A stretch of 64,000 nt of DNA, from NCBI GenBank assembly GCA_027186245.1, contig CP114487.1:5761001-5825000 (forward strand), in the 5' to 3' direction. Shown here in pieces: positions 35,080 through 57,349 of the stretch (positions are counted from its first letter, which is position 1; the number at the start of each line of letters is the position of its first letter). This stretch comes from Coriaria nepalensis. Lineage: Eukaryota; Streptophyta; Magnoliopsida; Cucurbitales; Coriariaceae. A model generated the notes under the pieces. That model searched no databases. It was not told where the DNA came from and saw nothing but the letters and a program-made list of their open reading frames with translations. Position numbers and translations under genes: made by a program.

Positions 35080-36090
35080 AAAAGAGGATGTCTGAATGGC
35101 ATCCCATACGACCCCCATCCGCTCAAGCTCCCTATATGCCTCCACAGAAGCTGCAGTCTACCCCAGGACCTAGTCGGTCAATTGTGTGACAGTCTATGAA
35201 AGTTGTACTTCTGACCTCGTCACAACCCAATATCTATGGTCAAAAGTATGCAGCCCACCCTCTAGTTCTCAAACCTTGTGCCTCATCATCCCGAATTATG
35301 CCTGGCACTCGGTACACACAACTCTCTTTATCCATATAGTCGCAATCTGAGAAGATAGCTCGACAAAGGTAGTGTCGAAAGCAACTCTCTGCCCCATGAT
35401 AGAAGCACTCTAATAAGACGCTCTACTCCTGTCCTGAACCAGACGGTCCATCTCACCTCTAAGAGTTCTCAAAGGACTGTACTGGTTAGACATGGGGTCC
35501 TCCTAGTCAAGTAGCCGGTCAATGTCTGCCAAAACCTTGTGATGAATAGTACCTCTGATAGCCTCAGTGATAGGTAGCGCCATAAATGCCTAGATGTGTC
35601 CCCGGATAGCCAACACATTAAAAAAAGGTAAAAGACCTCAGTTGATTGGATGGATGGCCAACAAGTCCAGCAAAAGCCGCTGCCATGATCTCCTTGGGAT
35701 CAACCTACATAGTACCAGAAGAGAGATCAATCAATTGCAAGATAAATAAAATATAAAATCTAAGCTGAAGGATTAAGCTTCAGAAGGAGATCAAATTCTC
35801 AAAGCGAATACACACCTAATCAGCTGACTGCTCTGCAATAGGGTGCTGACCGGTCACCTTAACATGAGATGTAATAGGGGTACTAGTACCTATCTTGGTA
35901 TCACCAAAATCTAATCGGGATGTCCCCCTAAGAAGAGAAGATGTGGTACGAATTGGAACAACCAATCTCCTATGTTTTCTTGTCGGTCCTAAAGTGTTTT
36001 TTGCATGTAAAGTGAATATAAGTATGATAGGATGGACATATTGGCAAATAAAGAAAGAATAGTTCGTTACTTGAATATCGACCACGACTG
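35080..36090 (-). pseudogene. Antisense open region downstream of gypsy integrase, unidentified
   Basis: On the - strand, long partly open frames follow one another: 36085-35816 and then a frame at 35560-35080. The latter includes EMDRLVQDRSRASY, VAFDTTFVELSSQI and VEAYRELERMGVVWDAIQ, a helical or coiled-coil-like composition. It lies between integrase and the expected 3' LTR and is antisense to the element. That is the usual place of the extra antisense gene of Tat-lineage elements. I recognise no domain in it, and it contains several stops. Confidence 0.35.
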
Positions 36091-36139
36091 GAGAAATTTA
36101 AACGATCATCTGAGCAATTGACTTGTCATGATCTTTTAA

Positions 36140-37345
36140 AAAGAAGAGGGGAAGAAGAAGACCAAAAAATAATTATATCATATATTTTTTGTAATTGCAA
36201 TTAATATCCCTTTTTTTTCCAAATATTAAATAAATAAAAAAAGAATGAAACACAACCACCTGATTTTTCTTAATAAAATCGGACCGCCGAAAGCAAAAGA
36301 GGAGATGTAGGGGCATATAAAGTAAATGCGCCCCAAACCCAATTTCTAATAGTCCAATTTTTCACCAGCGATCCAAAAATTCTCTTGTCAAAAAGTATAT
36401 ACTTTTTAAATATCTAGTTTAACCTTCTAATTTCACCGTGAATTTAAAAGCTAAGTTAAATGGAGTCAAAAGTATTTGGTAAAAAGAAAATAGAGTGATA
36501 TTTATGGGTATTTAAAAATTGAATTAATATATATATTATAATATATAATATTTTAAAAATTTAAAATATTTTTTCGATTCCAAATTTTATTTGATAATAA
36601 ATTTATTTTTTATATTTTAAAAATTAATTATCATAATAATAATAATAAATTAATATTAAGAGATAAAAAATTGATTTTTAAGAATTAATATCGTTTGATT
36701 CATATTGGTAAAAAAGTGAATTTTTAGTAATATAAATATAAAATTCATTTTCTAAAATCAAAAGAGAAAAGTGGCTTCGTTCAGTTTGCCTGTTAGATTG
36801 AGTGTTCGCCCACTTTTAAGTCTTTGACTTTAAGATAACAAAAGGTATCCGCCCTTTAGATTGCCAAACTACTAGAGTCTTGCCTTTAGAAACGTTAGTC
36901 GCATAGGGCGACCGGAGCTGGCTGAGTTAGAAATACTTTGATGACTCAAGGTTTATATTTTGTCATTCAAAATCTTTCTTAGCACTGCACCAAACAATTT
37001 TTGGTCGGGTGAGAAGCTATTCGGTGATACTGACATTTTAACTCTTTCTTTCCTTCTCGATGGGATTTCGATTTGGATGAAATAAGCTTATTTCTCCATC
37101 TTTTATCCTGGCATCTAGTGAATCTTTGATTCACAATTCATAATTTTCATATTTTATTTTTTCACAATTTTTTTCCTTTCTGAAAAATAATTTTTGGTCA
37201 AAAACTGACAATATAACAATTATTAACAAACAAACTTATCCCTCATAACCGATTTTTATATTTCAAAAATTAAAAAATATTTTTAAAAATCGTTAACAGA
37301 CAACCAAAATTTGTCTATAATTTTACTGTCCCATTCTTGACGTCG
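36140..37345. other. AT-rich 5' flank of the UGPase gene
   Basis: No gene or element recognised. Runs of A/T dominate 36160-36740. 36780-37080 is more mixed. A long purine tract (A with G every sixth base) sits at 37369-37409, directly upstream of the TATA box. Confidence 0.5.
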
Positions 37346-37422
37346 ACGTGGCGTCCTCCCTAATCTCGTTTGAAAAAAAAAAAAAAAGAAAAAGAAAAAG
37401 AAAAAAAAACCTCCGAAATGAT

Positions 37423-37430
37423 TATATAAA
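37423..37430 (+). promoter_or_regulatory. TATA box of the UGPase gene
   Basis: TATATAAA lies 91 bases before the ATG at 37521. A start about 30 bases downstream would give a CT-rich 5' leader of roughly 65 bases, normal for a plant housekeeping gene. Confidence 0.65.
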
Positions 37431-37520
37431 ACCTCCTCCTCAAATATATGCAATTCTTTCTGTCTTTGCATCGCTCTCTGGTTTCTCTCGTGGTTACTCA
37501 GTTCTTGTAGATTTTCATCA

Positions 37521-47089
<9,569 letters not shown>

Positions 47090-47980
47090 AAATGTTGCAC
47101 TTCAGCTATTGAGAGAGATCTATTATATATGAAGATTCTCAAGACATCTTGATTGTCCAAGTTGTGTTTTGTCGCTGGAATTTATATTAGAATTCAATGT
47201 TATTTCACATAAAAATTTTCAGCACCGCTTTAACTGTGAATGTTTTGTATCCGTCACGTGTACGCTATACTGCATGTATGATCGATGGTTAGAATGTTCT
47301 AAAAAATAATTTGAGAAACAAGGCCCATTTGAAAACATCTATTAAAAAATTAAGCAATAATTTGAGAAAAATTGTATATTTAGAATGTTTATTTAAAAAA
47401 AGGCTTAGGACAATACTCTTTTGTTAAATGTCATAAAAATTTAAAATTTTATCCAGAAAAAAAAAAATTTGAAAAGGTTAAAATAATCGTATTATAAAAA
47501 ATTTGAAAACGTTTTGTCGGTTTATCTTGTTGACAATTAATCTTGCTTGTTGAGGCTGATGACAAGGGCGTTTTTTATTATGATGTTAAGTACATATATT
47601 TTTTTTTCTTGCGGTATTTATGATATTAGTCTAGTTTGAGTTTTGTTTAAAAGCCTCACATTAAGACAAAAAGCCTTAGCCTCTTTATAATTTCAAAAAT
47701 TAGAAAAAATAAAAAAATAAATAATTGGTCCTTTGAAAAGTACTAATGGGCCTGACACTTCTTCGCTTCTTCACTTTTGATGCAAAAAGATGCAAGCAAG
47801 CCTTTATTGTTGCAGTTTTCTTCTTGATTTTTTTTTTACTTTTTCATTTTAGAAAGTCGAAAGTCGATAATAGTAAACTGAAAGATGGTTAGGAAAGTTT
47901 CAGACATAAAGAGAAGAGAGAAGCGAAGGAGGTCGGAGGAGCACGCGGAGGAAGAATTGAAAAGAGCCTGAAGCAATTCT
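47090..47980. other. 3' flank of UGP and spacer
   Basis: The UGP 3' UTR lies at the start; no clear AATAAA is seen within 150 bases. AT-rich sequence without a recognisable gene follows. Confidence 0.5.
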
Positions 47981-47986
47981 GAAGCA

Positions 47987-50045
47987 ATGGACGAAGGTCA
48001 AACTTTTTCGTCGAAACGGGTATGTTGATTTCTTTGTTTTGGTTAGAATTTATGAAATAAGGGTTTTCTTTGTTAGTTTAATTTAAGATTGGGCGCCTGT
48101 GTATTTAGGACATGTTTTATTGTATTTCACCAATATTGATGAGTTTTGGGCTAGTAATTCGTATGTTAATTGATTTATAAAAAAAATTCTCAAATTCTCA
48201 ATTTCCTAATTTGTCATTATAATAGTGTAATTTCTATGAAATAAAGGTTCTTTTTTTTTAGTTTGGTTTGCGGTTGGGCGCCTTCTGTATATTTTGGGTA
48301 TTTTTGATTGTGTTTGATTGATACTGATGAGATTTGGGATTGAAATTAGTTTGTTATTGATTTGTGAAAAAAATTCCCTATTTGTCATTAGAACAGTATA
48401 ATGTTTGTGAACATTGTATGATTTCTATAATAGTTTCTATTTTATGAGAAATTGAGAAACATAACAGAATAAAAAAAATTCTCAATTTCCCAATATCTAA
48501 TTATACAATAGGATATTGTGAAATTGGGAAATATGACGGATTTAATTTAATTCTCAATTTCCCAATCTTTTTGTACTAAATATTCTCAATTTCCCAATTT
48601 CTATATTTCCCAATTTTCTAATGTTCAATTATTGTTTCATGGTGTAATTGGTTGGTTGTTTAATTTTTGATATGTGTATTGTATCCCTAGTTATTGATGT
48701 GTCACTAAATTTGTGCTCTTGGTGTGTGCTCTAAGTGTTGGAAGGTGATAGACCTTGTGCCTTTACACTGATCCTTTAGGAAGAGTTGTATTTTAAAGTA
48801 CGTGTTCACACTCCATCAAAGCAAGAAATAATAGTCTGTAATATAAAGAGTAGCCTTTCAAAAAAATATTTGGCTGAATTTCGAAAAAACTATGTGGGCC
48901 ACCTGCTTGATTTGGACGAAAAGTTGGTGATGTCAGGTAACTAATTAATTCCTCAATGATCCATTGAATGGATTGCAAAAAGAAAAAAGAACTGTGGATT
49001 TTGGTTGGTGGAAAGGTGATGAGATTTAGGCTATAGGAGTTCTCACTTATGACGAGGCCGAACTGCAAGGACTACCCTAAGTCAAAAGAGGTGAAGGGGT
49101 TGGACAATGGCAAGTGGCTTTTGAATAAGTTTCTTAGGGGGCATACTTTCTTACTTTCGAAGCTACGAGAAATGTTTATGAAGATCAAGAAGAAAGACAA
49201 TAATCTTATCAACATGGCAGTTGCTTACTTTATGGAAGGTGTGCTAATGACCCTAGAGGCAAAGACAAAAGTTAATGGATAGACGTTCTCGATTACTGCT
49301 AATTTAGAGAAGTTCAATAAATACTCTTGGGGCATAACTACATTCGAGAGGATGATTGGTTTACTTTAGAAGAATATTTTGGAGAAAGCCCTAAAACTTA
49401 AAGCTTTCGGTATTGAAGAGGAAACTTACACACTTAAAGAATTTTAGCTTGCTTTTCAAGTTAAGAGTATATATTTTTCCGTATAATTTGTTGACCTTTG
49501 AACATAATAAAATAGTATGTGCTAACCTTTTTACTATGCAGGTATGGACTTATGAATCGATCCCATATCTTGCAAAACAAGCTGCAATCCAAAAGTCAGC
49601 CGATAAGATACATCGGATGTTGAACTGGAGCTCGAGGTCCAAGCACATCTTAACTCACGAGAACGTGGAAGCGTGGTTACATATGGATGAGATGAGTAAT
49701 TCGTCTGTATTGTTTACTTTACGATTTTCAATAATACTAATCTGACATTGACTTTATTATATTTTAGCTCATTGTCCATGGTATATTTTAGGCTACATTG
49801 GAGGAAGAAAGTGAGCTTTATTTGAGAAAATTGGCTAACTTTGGGAATTATGTAGATGATATGGTGGTTGGTTTAGCAGTAGAATTGGAGGATGAACCAT
49901 ATGTTAAACTAATGGTGGCAAGAGAAAAATTAGAAGAAGAGGAGGAAGAGAAAGTTTCAGAAAAAGTAATAGATAATGTGGAACCCACTTTAAAGCGAGA
50001 TGCTGGAAAGGGAAAAAGGACTAATTATGTATGTGGAGGTTGTTA
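47987..50045 (+). pseudogene. Second DUF1985-type gene, interrupted
   Basis: A possible first exon (47987-48019, MDEGQTFSSKR then gtatg) is followed by a large intron-like stretch. 48783-49460 encodes DUF1985: SKKYLAEFRKNYVGHLLDLD, EFSLMTRPNC, FLRGHTFLLSKLREMFMKI, NLINMAVAYFMEGVLMTLEA, and NLEKFNKYSWG with a stop before TFSI. After an intron, 49541-49690 encodes VWTYESIPYLAKQAA and later ENVEAWLHMDE. 49793-50045 is acidic (EEESELYLRKLANFG, then a Glu-rich run) and ends CGGC-stop. Only a few stops interrupt it, so it is younger than the copy at 13057. Downstream modules such as Ulp1 are missing where the Copia LTR begins at 50116. Confidence 0.65.
48055..48410. repeat. About 180-bp tandem duplication in the DUF1985 gene
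   Basis: Two diverged copies share gaaataa(a/g)gg, gttgggcgcct, attgatgag(t/a)tttggg and ttgattt(a/g)t(a/g)aaaaaaattc. 48470-48620 adds a run of attctcaatttcccaat-type short repeats. Confidence 0.75.
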
Positions 50046-50115
50046 AGGAGGGTGTGGGGGAAGGAGTTAAGGAAGTTCTCGAAGTGGTTATGAGAGAATT
50101 CTGAGAAGAGGTTAA

Positions 50116-51899
50116 TGTTGGAAATCGGGTTTAAAATTCGCAACGGAAGCGATTATTTGTCTTAGTATATAATAAAACATTTTTACAAAGTTTTAACAAT
50201 CCTATATATACAAATAAATTAATCTCAATTACTAGATAAAGAAATCATACCTTTGTCTACGTAAGTCAACCGTTAAGACTCACACCATGATTTTCCAAGT
50301 CAATTCTAACACACTAGGACGTGTTGTGGGTACGTAGAGATAACAAAGTTTTTTCTCTTTCAGATGATCTCTTCTCATCATTCCTAAACAATTTAGAATT
50401 GGATGTATTTATAAAATTATATTAGATTTTTTATTTAATATTATTTTGAATTTAAACACTTCAAATTAAGTGAATTAATAAGTCAAACATAATATTAAAT
50501 GATAACAAAATCATGAGATATCTTTTAGTGATATAATTGATTTAGTCAAATCTTTTAAATATAATTCAAAACTAATTTAAAATAGAATTTTATCTATTTT
50601 AAACCAAATCATATTTTATTTGAATTTTAAATTAGTTTCTTAAACCAATTTGGATTTGATTTGCCTAATCTTAATATTAAATTGGTATCTCATAACAACT
50701 TAATATTAGATAATATATTTAATTCAAAATTAAATATATTATTATTTTATAAAATGAATTTCAAAATTCACCACAATATTCAAATACATCTTTTAATTAA
50801 TTAATTCTCTAATTAATTAATCAACACTAATTATCTCATAATTATATATTTGCCTTAGAAAATTATTTTCTTTACAAATAAACCATTTCTCTACCTTTGT
50901 CACTCTTACATATACAAGGTTTTATAGAGGCGACCTGGAGACCAATGACTTATAATTCCAAGCTCCAATAAATTAGATTATTAATTAAACTCTTGATCAT
51001 AATAAATCTTATTTATTAATCCCAATATTATTTCTCTAAAAATATGTGATTGCATTTTTGCAATTATAGAAAAAATTACCAAGCAATCTTTAGTAGCACA
51101 ATGATATTATCATTACATGTAATTTAATCCTCTAATAATTGATTTATAATTAGAGGTGGTCAAAATTACCGTTTTACCTCCTAATTATCCTTATCCTTAA
51201 GTACTATTAATCCACTAGTGAACGGTCAATTTATAACTTAATTATAAATTTGAGCTGAAAACCATTTAGTTCCAGAATTAACCCTCAAGGGAACCAATAT
51301 ACAATCTTTTATGAAAAAAGTTCGAATTCCATATCTGTAAACCATGTTCTTAGCCCTTTATCCCAATGAACCTCCAAAACAAAAGTCTTTAGCCTGTTTT
51401 ACAAACAAACTATGATGAGTGAATCAAAAGGATAAACAAAAGTTCATGACTACTCATGATTTAGATTAATTTGCATATGATCATCTATTGATATGAATAA
51501 AAGTCTCCATGGCAAATGGGATATTGATAAAGAATTAATTCATATCGAGTCTAGTCCTATATAATCCAATTATATAAAGCGTCTCTACTAAGATGTCTAT
51601 CTACATCAGTGATCCAAATCTAAATTACTTGCATTCATAATACTAGTGGAGTGTACTAGCAACCATTAATTAAAGATTCCATACTTTAATATGTTGTGAA
51701 CAATTTAATTCATTATCTATAATCTTAATCCTCTTGTACTAATACAAGATTATAGTTACACAAATGAATTAAAAATTTTCTGATATTTATACACATTTTT
51801 CAATAATAACACATTCAAATAATTATATAGAAAAATATCACTTTTATTAATTTTGTAAAATTGTACTTATTACATGCATTTAGCGCACCGTGCCCAACA
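50116..51899 (-). mobile_element. Copia LTR, complete (minus orientation)
   Basis: In element orientation the LTR begins TGTTGGGCACGG (at 51899) and ends CGATTTCCAACA (at 50116), so the ends are TGTTGG...CCAACA over 1784 bases. It is preceded by a polypurine tract and the end of Copia pol, which makes it the 3' LTR. The same family gives the partial 5' LTR at 4825-6143 in opposite orientation. Insertion was into or next to the DUF1985 gene. The other side of the element is truncated, so no target duplication can be tested. Confidence 0.88.
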
Positions 51900-51900
51900 A

Positions 51901-52192
51901 TCTCCCATTTGCCATAAAACAAGTGAGGTATCTCCCTTATTCCTAAATTATGTAGATGATCCTCAAAAGACTTCACTGGAAGTGTCTTGGTAAACGGATC
52001 CGCAAGGTTCTGTTCCGACACTATTTTCATAACTGTCACATCACCTTGGTGTACTATCTCTCTGATGAGATGATATTTCCTCTCTATGTGCTTGCCCCTC
52101 TTGTGACTCCTTAGTTCTTTCGAATTAGCCACTGCCACACTGTTGTCACAGTACAGGATTAGTGGCTTATCCATATTTGAAACAACTTCCAA
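51901..52192 (-). pseudogene. Copia pol C terminus (RNase H) with polypurine tract
   Basis: The frame starts MEVVSNMDKPLILYCDNSVA, then SHKRGKHIERKYHLIREIV and NLADPFTKTLP. This is the C-terminal half of Copia RNase H, with its D of YCDNS and the HIE box. It reads on through the polypurine tract (AATGGGAGA, complement at 51902-51910) into the LTR to 51815 without a stop. Upstream (beyond 52200) the element is cut off. RNase H would remove the RNA template during cDNA synthesis. The sequence is well preserved, so the element is young compared with its neighbours. Confidence 0.9.
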
Positions 52193-52794
52193 ATCAGTAC
52201 AACTTCCAGATTAGTAGTTTGAGAAAGGCATAAACATGTAAGTTATTAATTTTCTAAAGATTGAGTATTTTAGGTCTTCATACATAGTATAAATATAGTA
52301 ATTTGGTACTTTTAAATCATAGGACCCCATGATGGGATTTGATGGTAGACAATGGATCAAGTATGATTTGAAACCATTACCATTTCTGGAGAGTGGCTGA
52401 AAGGTGATGTAACATTTATTTATTGTTTATACATTACCGTTAATGTTGTTTTCCTTGTTTACATCTATCATAGTATGTTAGGAAACATGCGTTGGAGTCG
52501 TAAGTTTAGGACGACCCTCAAACTGATATGCATGACCATACCTTACCTGATAAGGATCGTGCGACATGAGTTTGAAATGAAATAATTCGGAATGGAGGTT
52601 GTCAAAAACTTGCCTTAAAATCATATGGCTAAAGGTGGGGATTGTGGACTTTATATGCTGAAGTATATGTAGTACCATCATTTATGTATGTATTATTATT
52701 GATCTTGCCATGAATTTATGCATGATTAGGATTAGATCCAAAAAATTATAAATATTACTTTCATTGCTATGCATGTATATATTTCTTAATAGTG

Positions 52795-55700
52795 GTATTA
52801 GAGCTTATGTTATACCAGAAAATCAAGTTGTTTTGTTTAAGTTTGATGTTATGATTTCTGTTCTTGTATGATCTTTGATACCCTATGTAATCATAATCGG
52901 ATTGAATTTTGGAAACAAGAGAAAATGAGGCTGTTGTTTGGTGGAGGCAACCCACGGGCTGTTGCCCTTAGGTGGTGGCAGTGGTAGTTTTTCGTTGCGA
53001 AAATCCTACTTGGATTAGATTCATTTTTTGGATGGTTTCCTAAAATTGATGAAATCTTATCTTTAATCTAATTAATTAGAATATGATTTTGATTATAAAA
53101 TTGGTGATTGGAGTGTGTTTAATAAAATTTGGTAAGTAGAATAATATAAATGTTTTATATGTATTTTACTATTATATCAAACATAAAATCAATTAAATTG
53201 ACTTAAATAGCTTATGGTGAATTTAATGTGATTGAGAATTTTATTTAGGCATATTTCTTAAGTTTAGAAGAGGATCTAAAATAGGAAACTTTCCAAATAT
53301 GGAAGGTTGGCATTTTGGCAAGTTTCCTTGAAGACTATCATTATTTGATTGTGCTTGAAATAATTAAAATATACTAAAAGAACTAAACAAGATAGATTTC
53401 ATCTAATGACTTGTTTGAATTCCATGAGTGTAGCATCGTCATGCATCAAAAGTTAAGCCAATAATAATGTATGAATGATTAAAATTATTTTTAACATGAT
53501 CATGTATTAGATGTAAGAAATTTAAGTTATTAAATGTATATGCATCATGATATGTATATGTCTATTTAGAAAAATATTATCGCATCATATTTAGAGACTA
53601 TGAGATAGTGCATGACATATACGTATGTTTGTTTTTTATGAGATTGTAAATCAAATGCTTCCTATGATTATATTGAGCTGAAATTGGTCATGAAATCTTT
53701 TTATGGCTTATCTTCCAAACATTATAATATTATATGATATTTGCATTAAATATAAGTTAGCTACACGGACATGTGGGACTTATATTTGGTGTAACTATGC
53801 ATATATATTATCTTAGCATGAGATGTGTGACTAAGTAATGATGTAGTTCCAGGCATGGACATGGACACATGCACGTACTAGTTTAACACTTTACATTTTA
53901 CAAGAATGTTTGGGTTAAGCTCAACTAAGAAAATGTAATTGACTACGGGCACATGGTAATACTGGATATTGGATATTGGAAGGGGAATCGCAAGGGCTAT
54001 CTTACAACTCTGAAAAGGCATGGTAATGCTGCATCAGGTATGTTTATGATTGAGATTACCTTTCTTGGAATGATTTTTCTATTTGGGTATTTAATACCGG
54101 TTGTGGAACTCATATTTGTAATATTTGCATAACTTAAAAAGTAGATGGGTCTTGAAAAAAGAAGAAGTTAACCTAGGAGTTGGAAATGGAGTAAGCTTTA
54201 ATGCTTTAGCTGTTGGCACTTATTGTTTGGTTTTTCCTTTTAGCTTAGTTTTAGATTTGAGACATTGTTATTTTGCACCAACTTTAATTAGAAATATTGT
54301 TTCTGTCTCTAGACTTGATGAAAAGGGTTTTGCCTTTTCAATCAAGAACTATATTTTAAGTTTCTATTCAAATAGACTATTTTATGGAAGTGGTTCCTTA
54401 AATAAATTGGGTTGTCTTGAATTTAAACAATAAAACTAGCCTTAGTATTGAATATGTCAAGAAAAGAGAGTTTGATGTGAATCAAACATACTTATGACAT
54501 TGTTGATTAGATCATGCCAATGAAACAAGAATTCAAAAAGTTGCATAAAGATGGATACTTGAATCTATTTGACTTAGAATCGATGCCCACTTGCGAATTT
54601 TATTTATCAAGCAAGATGATTGATAATCTCATTTTAATTGAACTTAAGAGAGAAAAACTGAGTTGTTAGGCCTTGTACATACCAACAATGTATGTGGCCC
54701 TATGTTAACTCCCGCCAAAGGTGGATTTTTGCACTTCATCACATTCACAGATGATTTCTCTAGATTCATATATATTTATCTTATAAAGCATAAATTCAAA
54801 TCATTTGATAAATTCAACGAATATAAGAGTGAAGTAGAAAATATGTTTCTTCAAAACCTTTGATATATTACTAACAAGATTATTTCGAAATATGTTTCTT
54901 CAATATCGTTTGAGGTATGGAAAGATAGAAAGGCAAGCTTTAAACATATTCATGTACGAGAGTTGCCATGCCTATATCGAGAAGCAAGAAACATAAAAGT
55001 TGGAGGCTAGATCTAAAAAATATTATTTTGTGGGGTATCCAAAGGAAATTTGGGATACTACTTCTATTATCCCACCGAGTAGAAGGGGTATGTTTCCAAG
55101 CACCCTATCTAGCGGGCCAGAGCGTTACAAATTTCTAGTAGAAAATTGTAGTAATGGGCCAATCATAGATGACAATCATACGACTTATTCCGAGACAAAT
55201 AATCACCCAGATTCCAAGAGATGGCTAGAGGCCATGAAATCCGAGATAGATTACATGTATGCCAACTAAGTATGGGACTTAGTGGATGCACCTGAAAGAA
55301 TAGTTCCTATAGGCTGGAAGTGGACTTTCAAGAGGAAAACCAAGGTAGAGGAAAATGTCAAAACCTGTTAGGCCAAGCTAGTTGAAAAGGGTTATAGACA
55401 AGGAGAATGGATCGATTATGAGGAAACCTTCTCACCCGTGGGGATGACTAAATCCATCAAGATATTACTTGTTATTGCAGCATACCATGATTATGAAATT
55501 TGGCAAGTGGACGTGAAGATAGCCTTCCTAAATCAGTAACTCGAAGAGGATAAGTACATGATGCAACTTAAGGGTTTCACGACTAAGAAAAACACGAAGA
55601 AGTTATGTAATCTATAAAAGTCTATATACAACCTAAAACAAGCATCTCGGAGTTGGAACATTCATGTCGATGAAATGATGAAATCGTTTGACTTCATTAA

Positions 55701-56170
55701 TAATAAAGATGATTCCTATGTGTACAAGAAAATTAGTGAGAGCTATGTTGCTTTTATTATTCTATACATGGATGACATACTACTCATTGGGAAATATGTG
55801 GGTATGTTATAGTCTATAACATTGTGGCTATTATAGAAATTTTCCACAAAAGATTTGGGTGACGCAGCCTATATTCTAGGAATAAAGATTTACAGAGATA
55901 GATCTACAAGGTTTTTAGGCTTGACCTAGGCTTGACCTAGGCTTGACCTAGGCTTGACCCAGTCGACGTATATAGACAAGGTGCTAAAATTGTTTAGCAT
56001 GGAAGATTCCAAGAGATGACTCTTTCCAAAGAGTCATGGAATCTACCTCTCAAAGAATATGTCTCCTAAGATACAATCGAACACATAAGATTACGTTTTC
56101 TTAGAGGCAAGATTAAGGAATTACATGATATATACTTGCAAAGGCGTTTGCTACTTTTCGTGCTTATTAT
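52795..56170 (+). pseudogene. Copia element internal region, decayed
   Basis: A primer-binding-site-like TGGTATTAGAGC sits at 52794-52805. A non-coding leader and untraceable gag follow. At 54084 protease reads WVFNTGCGTHICN, with the catalytic Asp of DTG replaced by Asn. 54150-54430 encodes VGNGVSFNALAVGTY and NIVSVSRLDEKGFAFSIKN (gag-pre-integrase region). 54490-54620 holds a decayed zinc-binding block (GHANETRIQK). 54660-54860 is integrase (LVHTNNVCGPMLTPAKGGF, TFTDDFSRFIY). 55000-55060 encodes RSKKYYFVGYPKE. 55190-55830 is RT (RWLEAMKSEIDYMY, WKWTFKRKTK) with box YMDDILLIG at 55765. 55850-56010 encodes KDLGDAAYILGIKIYRDRS with an 11-bp repeat. No RNase H is seen, and a polypurine-like atgggaga lies at 56185. 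Many stops. Confidence 0.88.
55917..55962. repeat. 11-bp tandem repeat in Copia pol
   Basis: Four copies of ctaggcttgac sit between the IYRDRS and QSTYIDKVL blocks. Three extra units add 33 bases, so the frame is kept, but the units carry stops. Confidence 0.95.
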
Positions 56171-56189
56171 AATTGGCTACAGACATGGG

Positions 56190-57345
56190 AGAATATAATA
56201 TTCGATGATTGGATCTTTTTCCGACTAAAGAAAATTATTTTTTCATGTTTTATATAATAGGGTGGTATAAATTTGTAAGAAAATAGTGAGAGATACCAAA
56301 ATTGTAAGGACTTTTGATTTTGGTAGTTAATATTATACACAAATTTATGTATTTTGCTTTTATATTGATACTCATGTAATGTGCAATAACAAACCATATT
56401 TTAAAATCCATTCACAAGGTGAACAAATTGGTTAGACCAAATTTCAAAAATAATGGCATTAGGAATCTATGAATTATGCTGAGAGATGAACATATTGTTG
56501 TTATCTTGAATCGAACAATTAGGACATTTTGGCTACTCCTAAAGAGTACTTGGCAAAGCAACGATTAATTGGTTGAAGTGATTACAGCAAATTAATGAGA
56601 TACAATATATTGTACTTGTATTAATGAATAACTAGGTTCAAAAGCATTATGAGAAATTACATGTCGTTGAGATTATTGATAATCTTAAATTTATTAGTGA
56701 TATAAATATTCAAAATAACATGTACGAAATCTCTAACACCTTCTTTAATGTAATGATGTCTGAAAGGCACCTTTTTTATAGAACAAGTGCTGAAAAATGT
56801 TTTGACATTTAGAAGTATAGTGAAAGGAACAAGTTTTACAATTGTTAAAATTCTAAGTAGTGACTTGGTTAAATAACAATTACTTATTTTAAAATTTATT
56901 AAATATCTATGTTTGACTTAGTAATCTAATAATTATTTGATTTGATTTCATAATTTGTAAAGTAATTACAAAGCTTGAAATTTCGATTAAGATGGAAGGG
57001 ATAAAGAAATTGGAAAGGAGTTTCTACCATAGTAGCAAAAGAAATTAGAAGACAAAAGGAAAGACTAACCAATCCTCTCTTATAAAGCATAATGAAGTTT
57101 CATTATTGCGCAAAGTTTGAGAATAATCTTTCTTTTTAAATTATTTTATAGTGTGTATGAGATACTCGATATGATTTCATATATATATGATATATGATTA
57201 ATCTCAAAAGAGTACAGTTCAGAAAGATGAAATGCACCTAAAGGCAACAAAAGAACAAATAGTTGTTACATTAGCCATAGTATTTTTGGTTTCCTCCCAG
57301 CCGTTTGGCATAAATTTAGAAATCAATGAGTTTATGTTTGTATAC
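56190..57345. other. AT-rich spacer, no gene recognised
   Basis: No domain or element boundary is supported. It could contain LTR sequence of either neighbouring Copia element. Confidence 0.4.
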
Positions 57346-57349
57346 TTGC

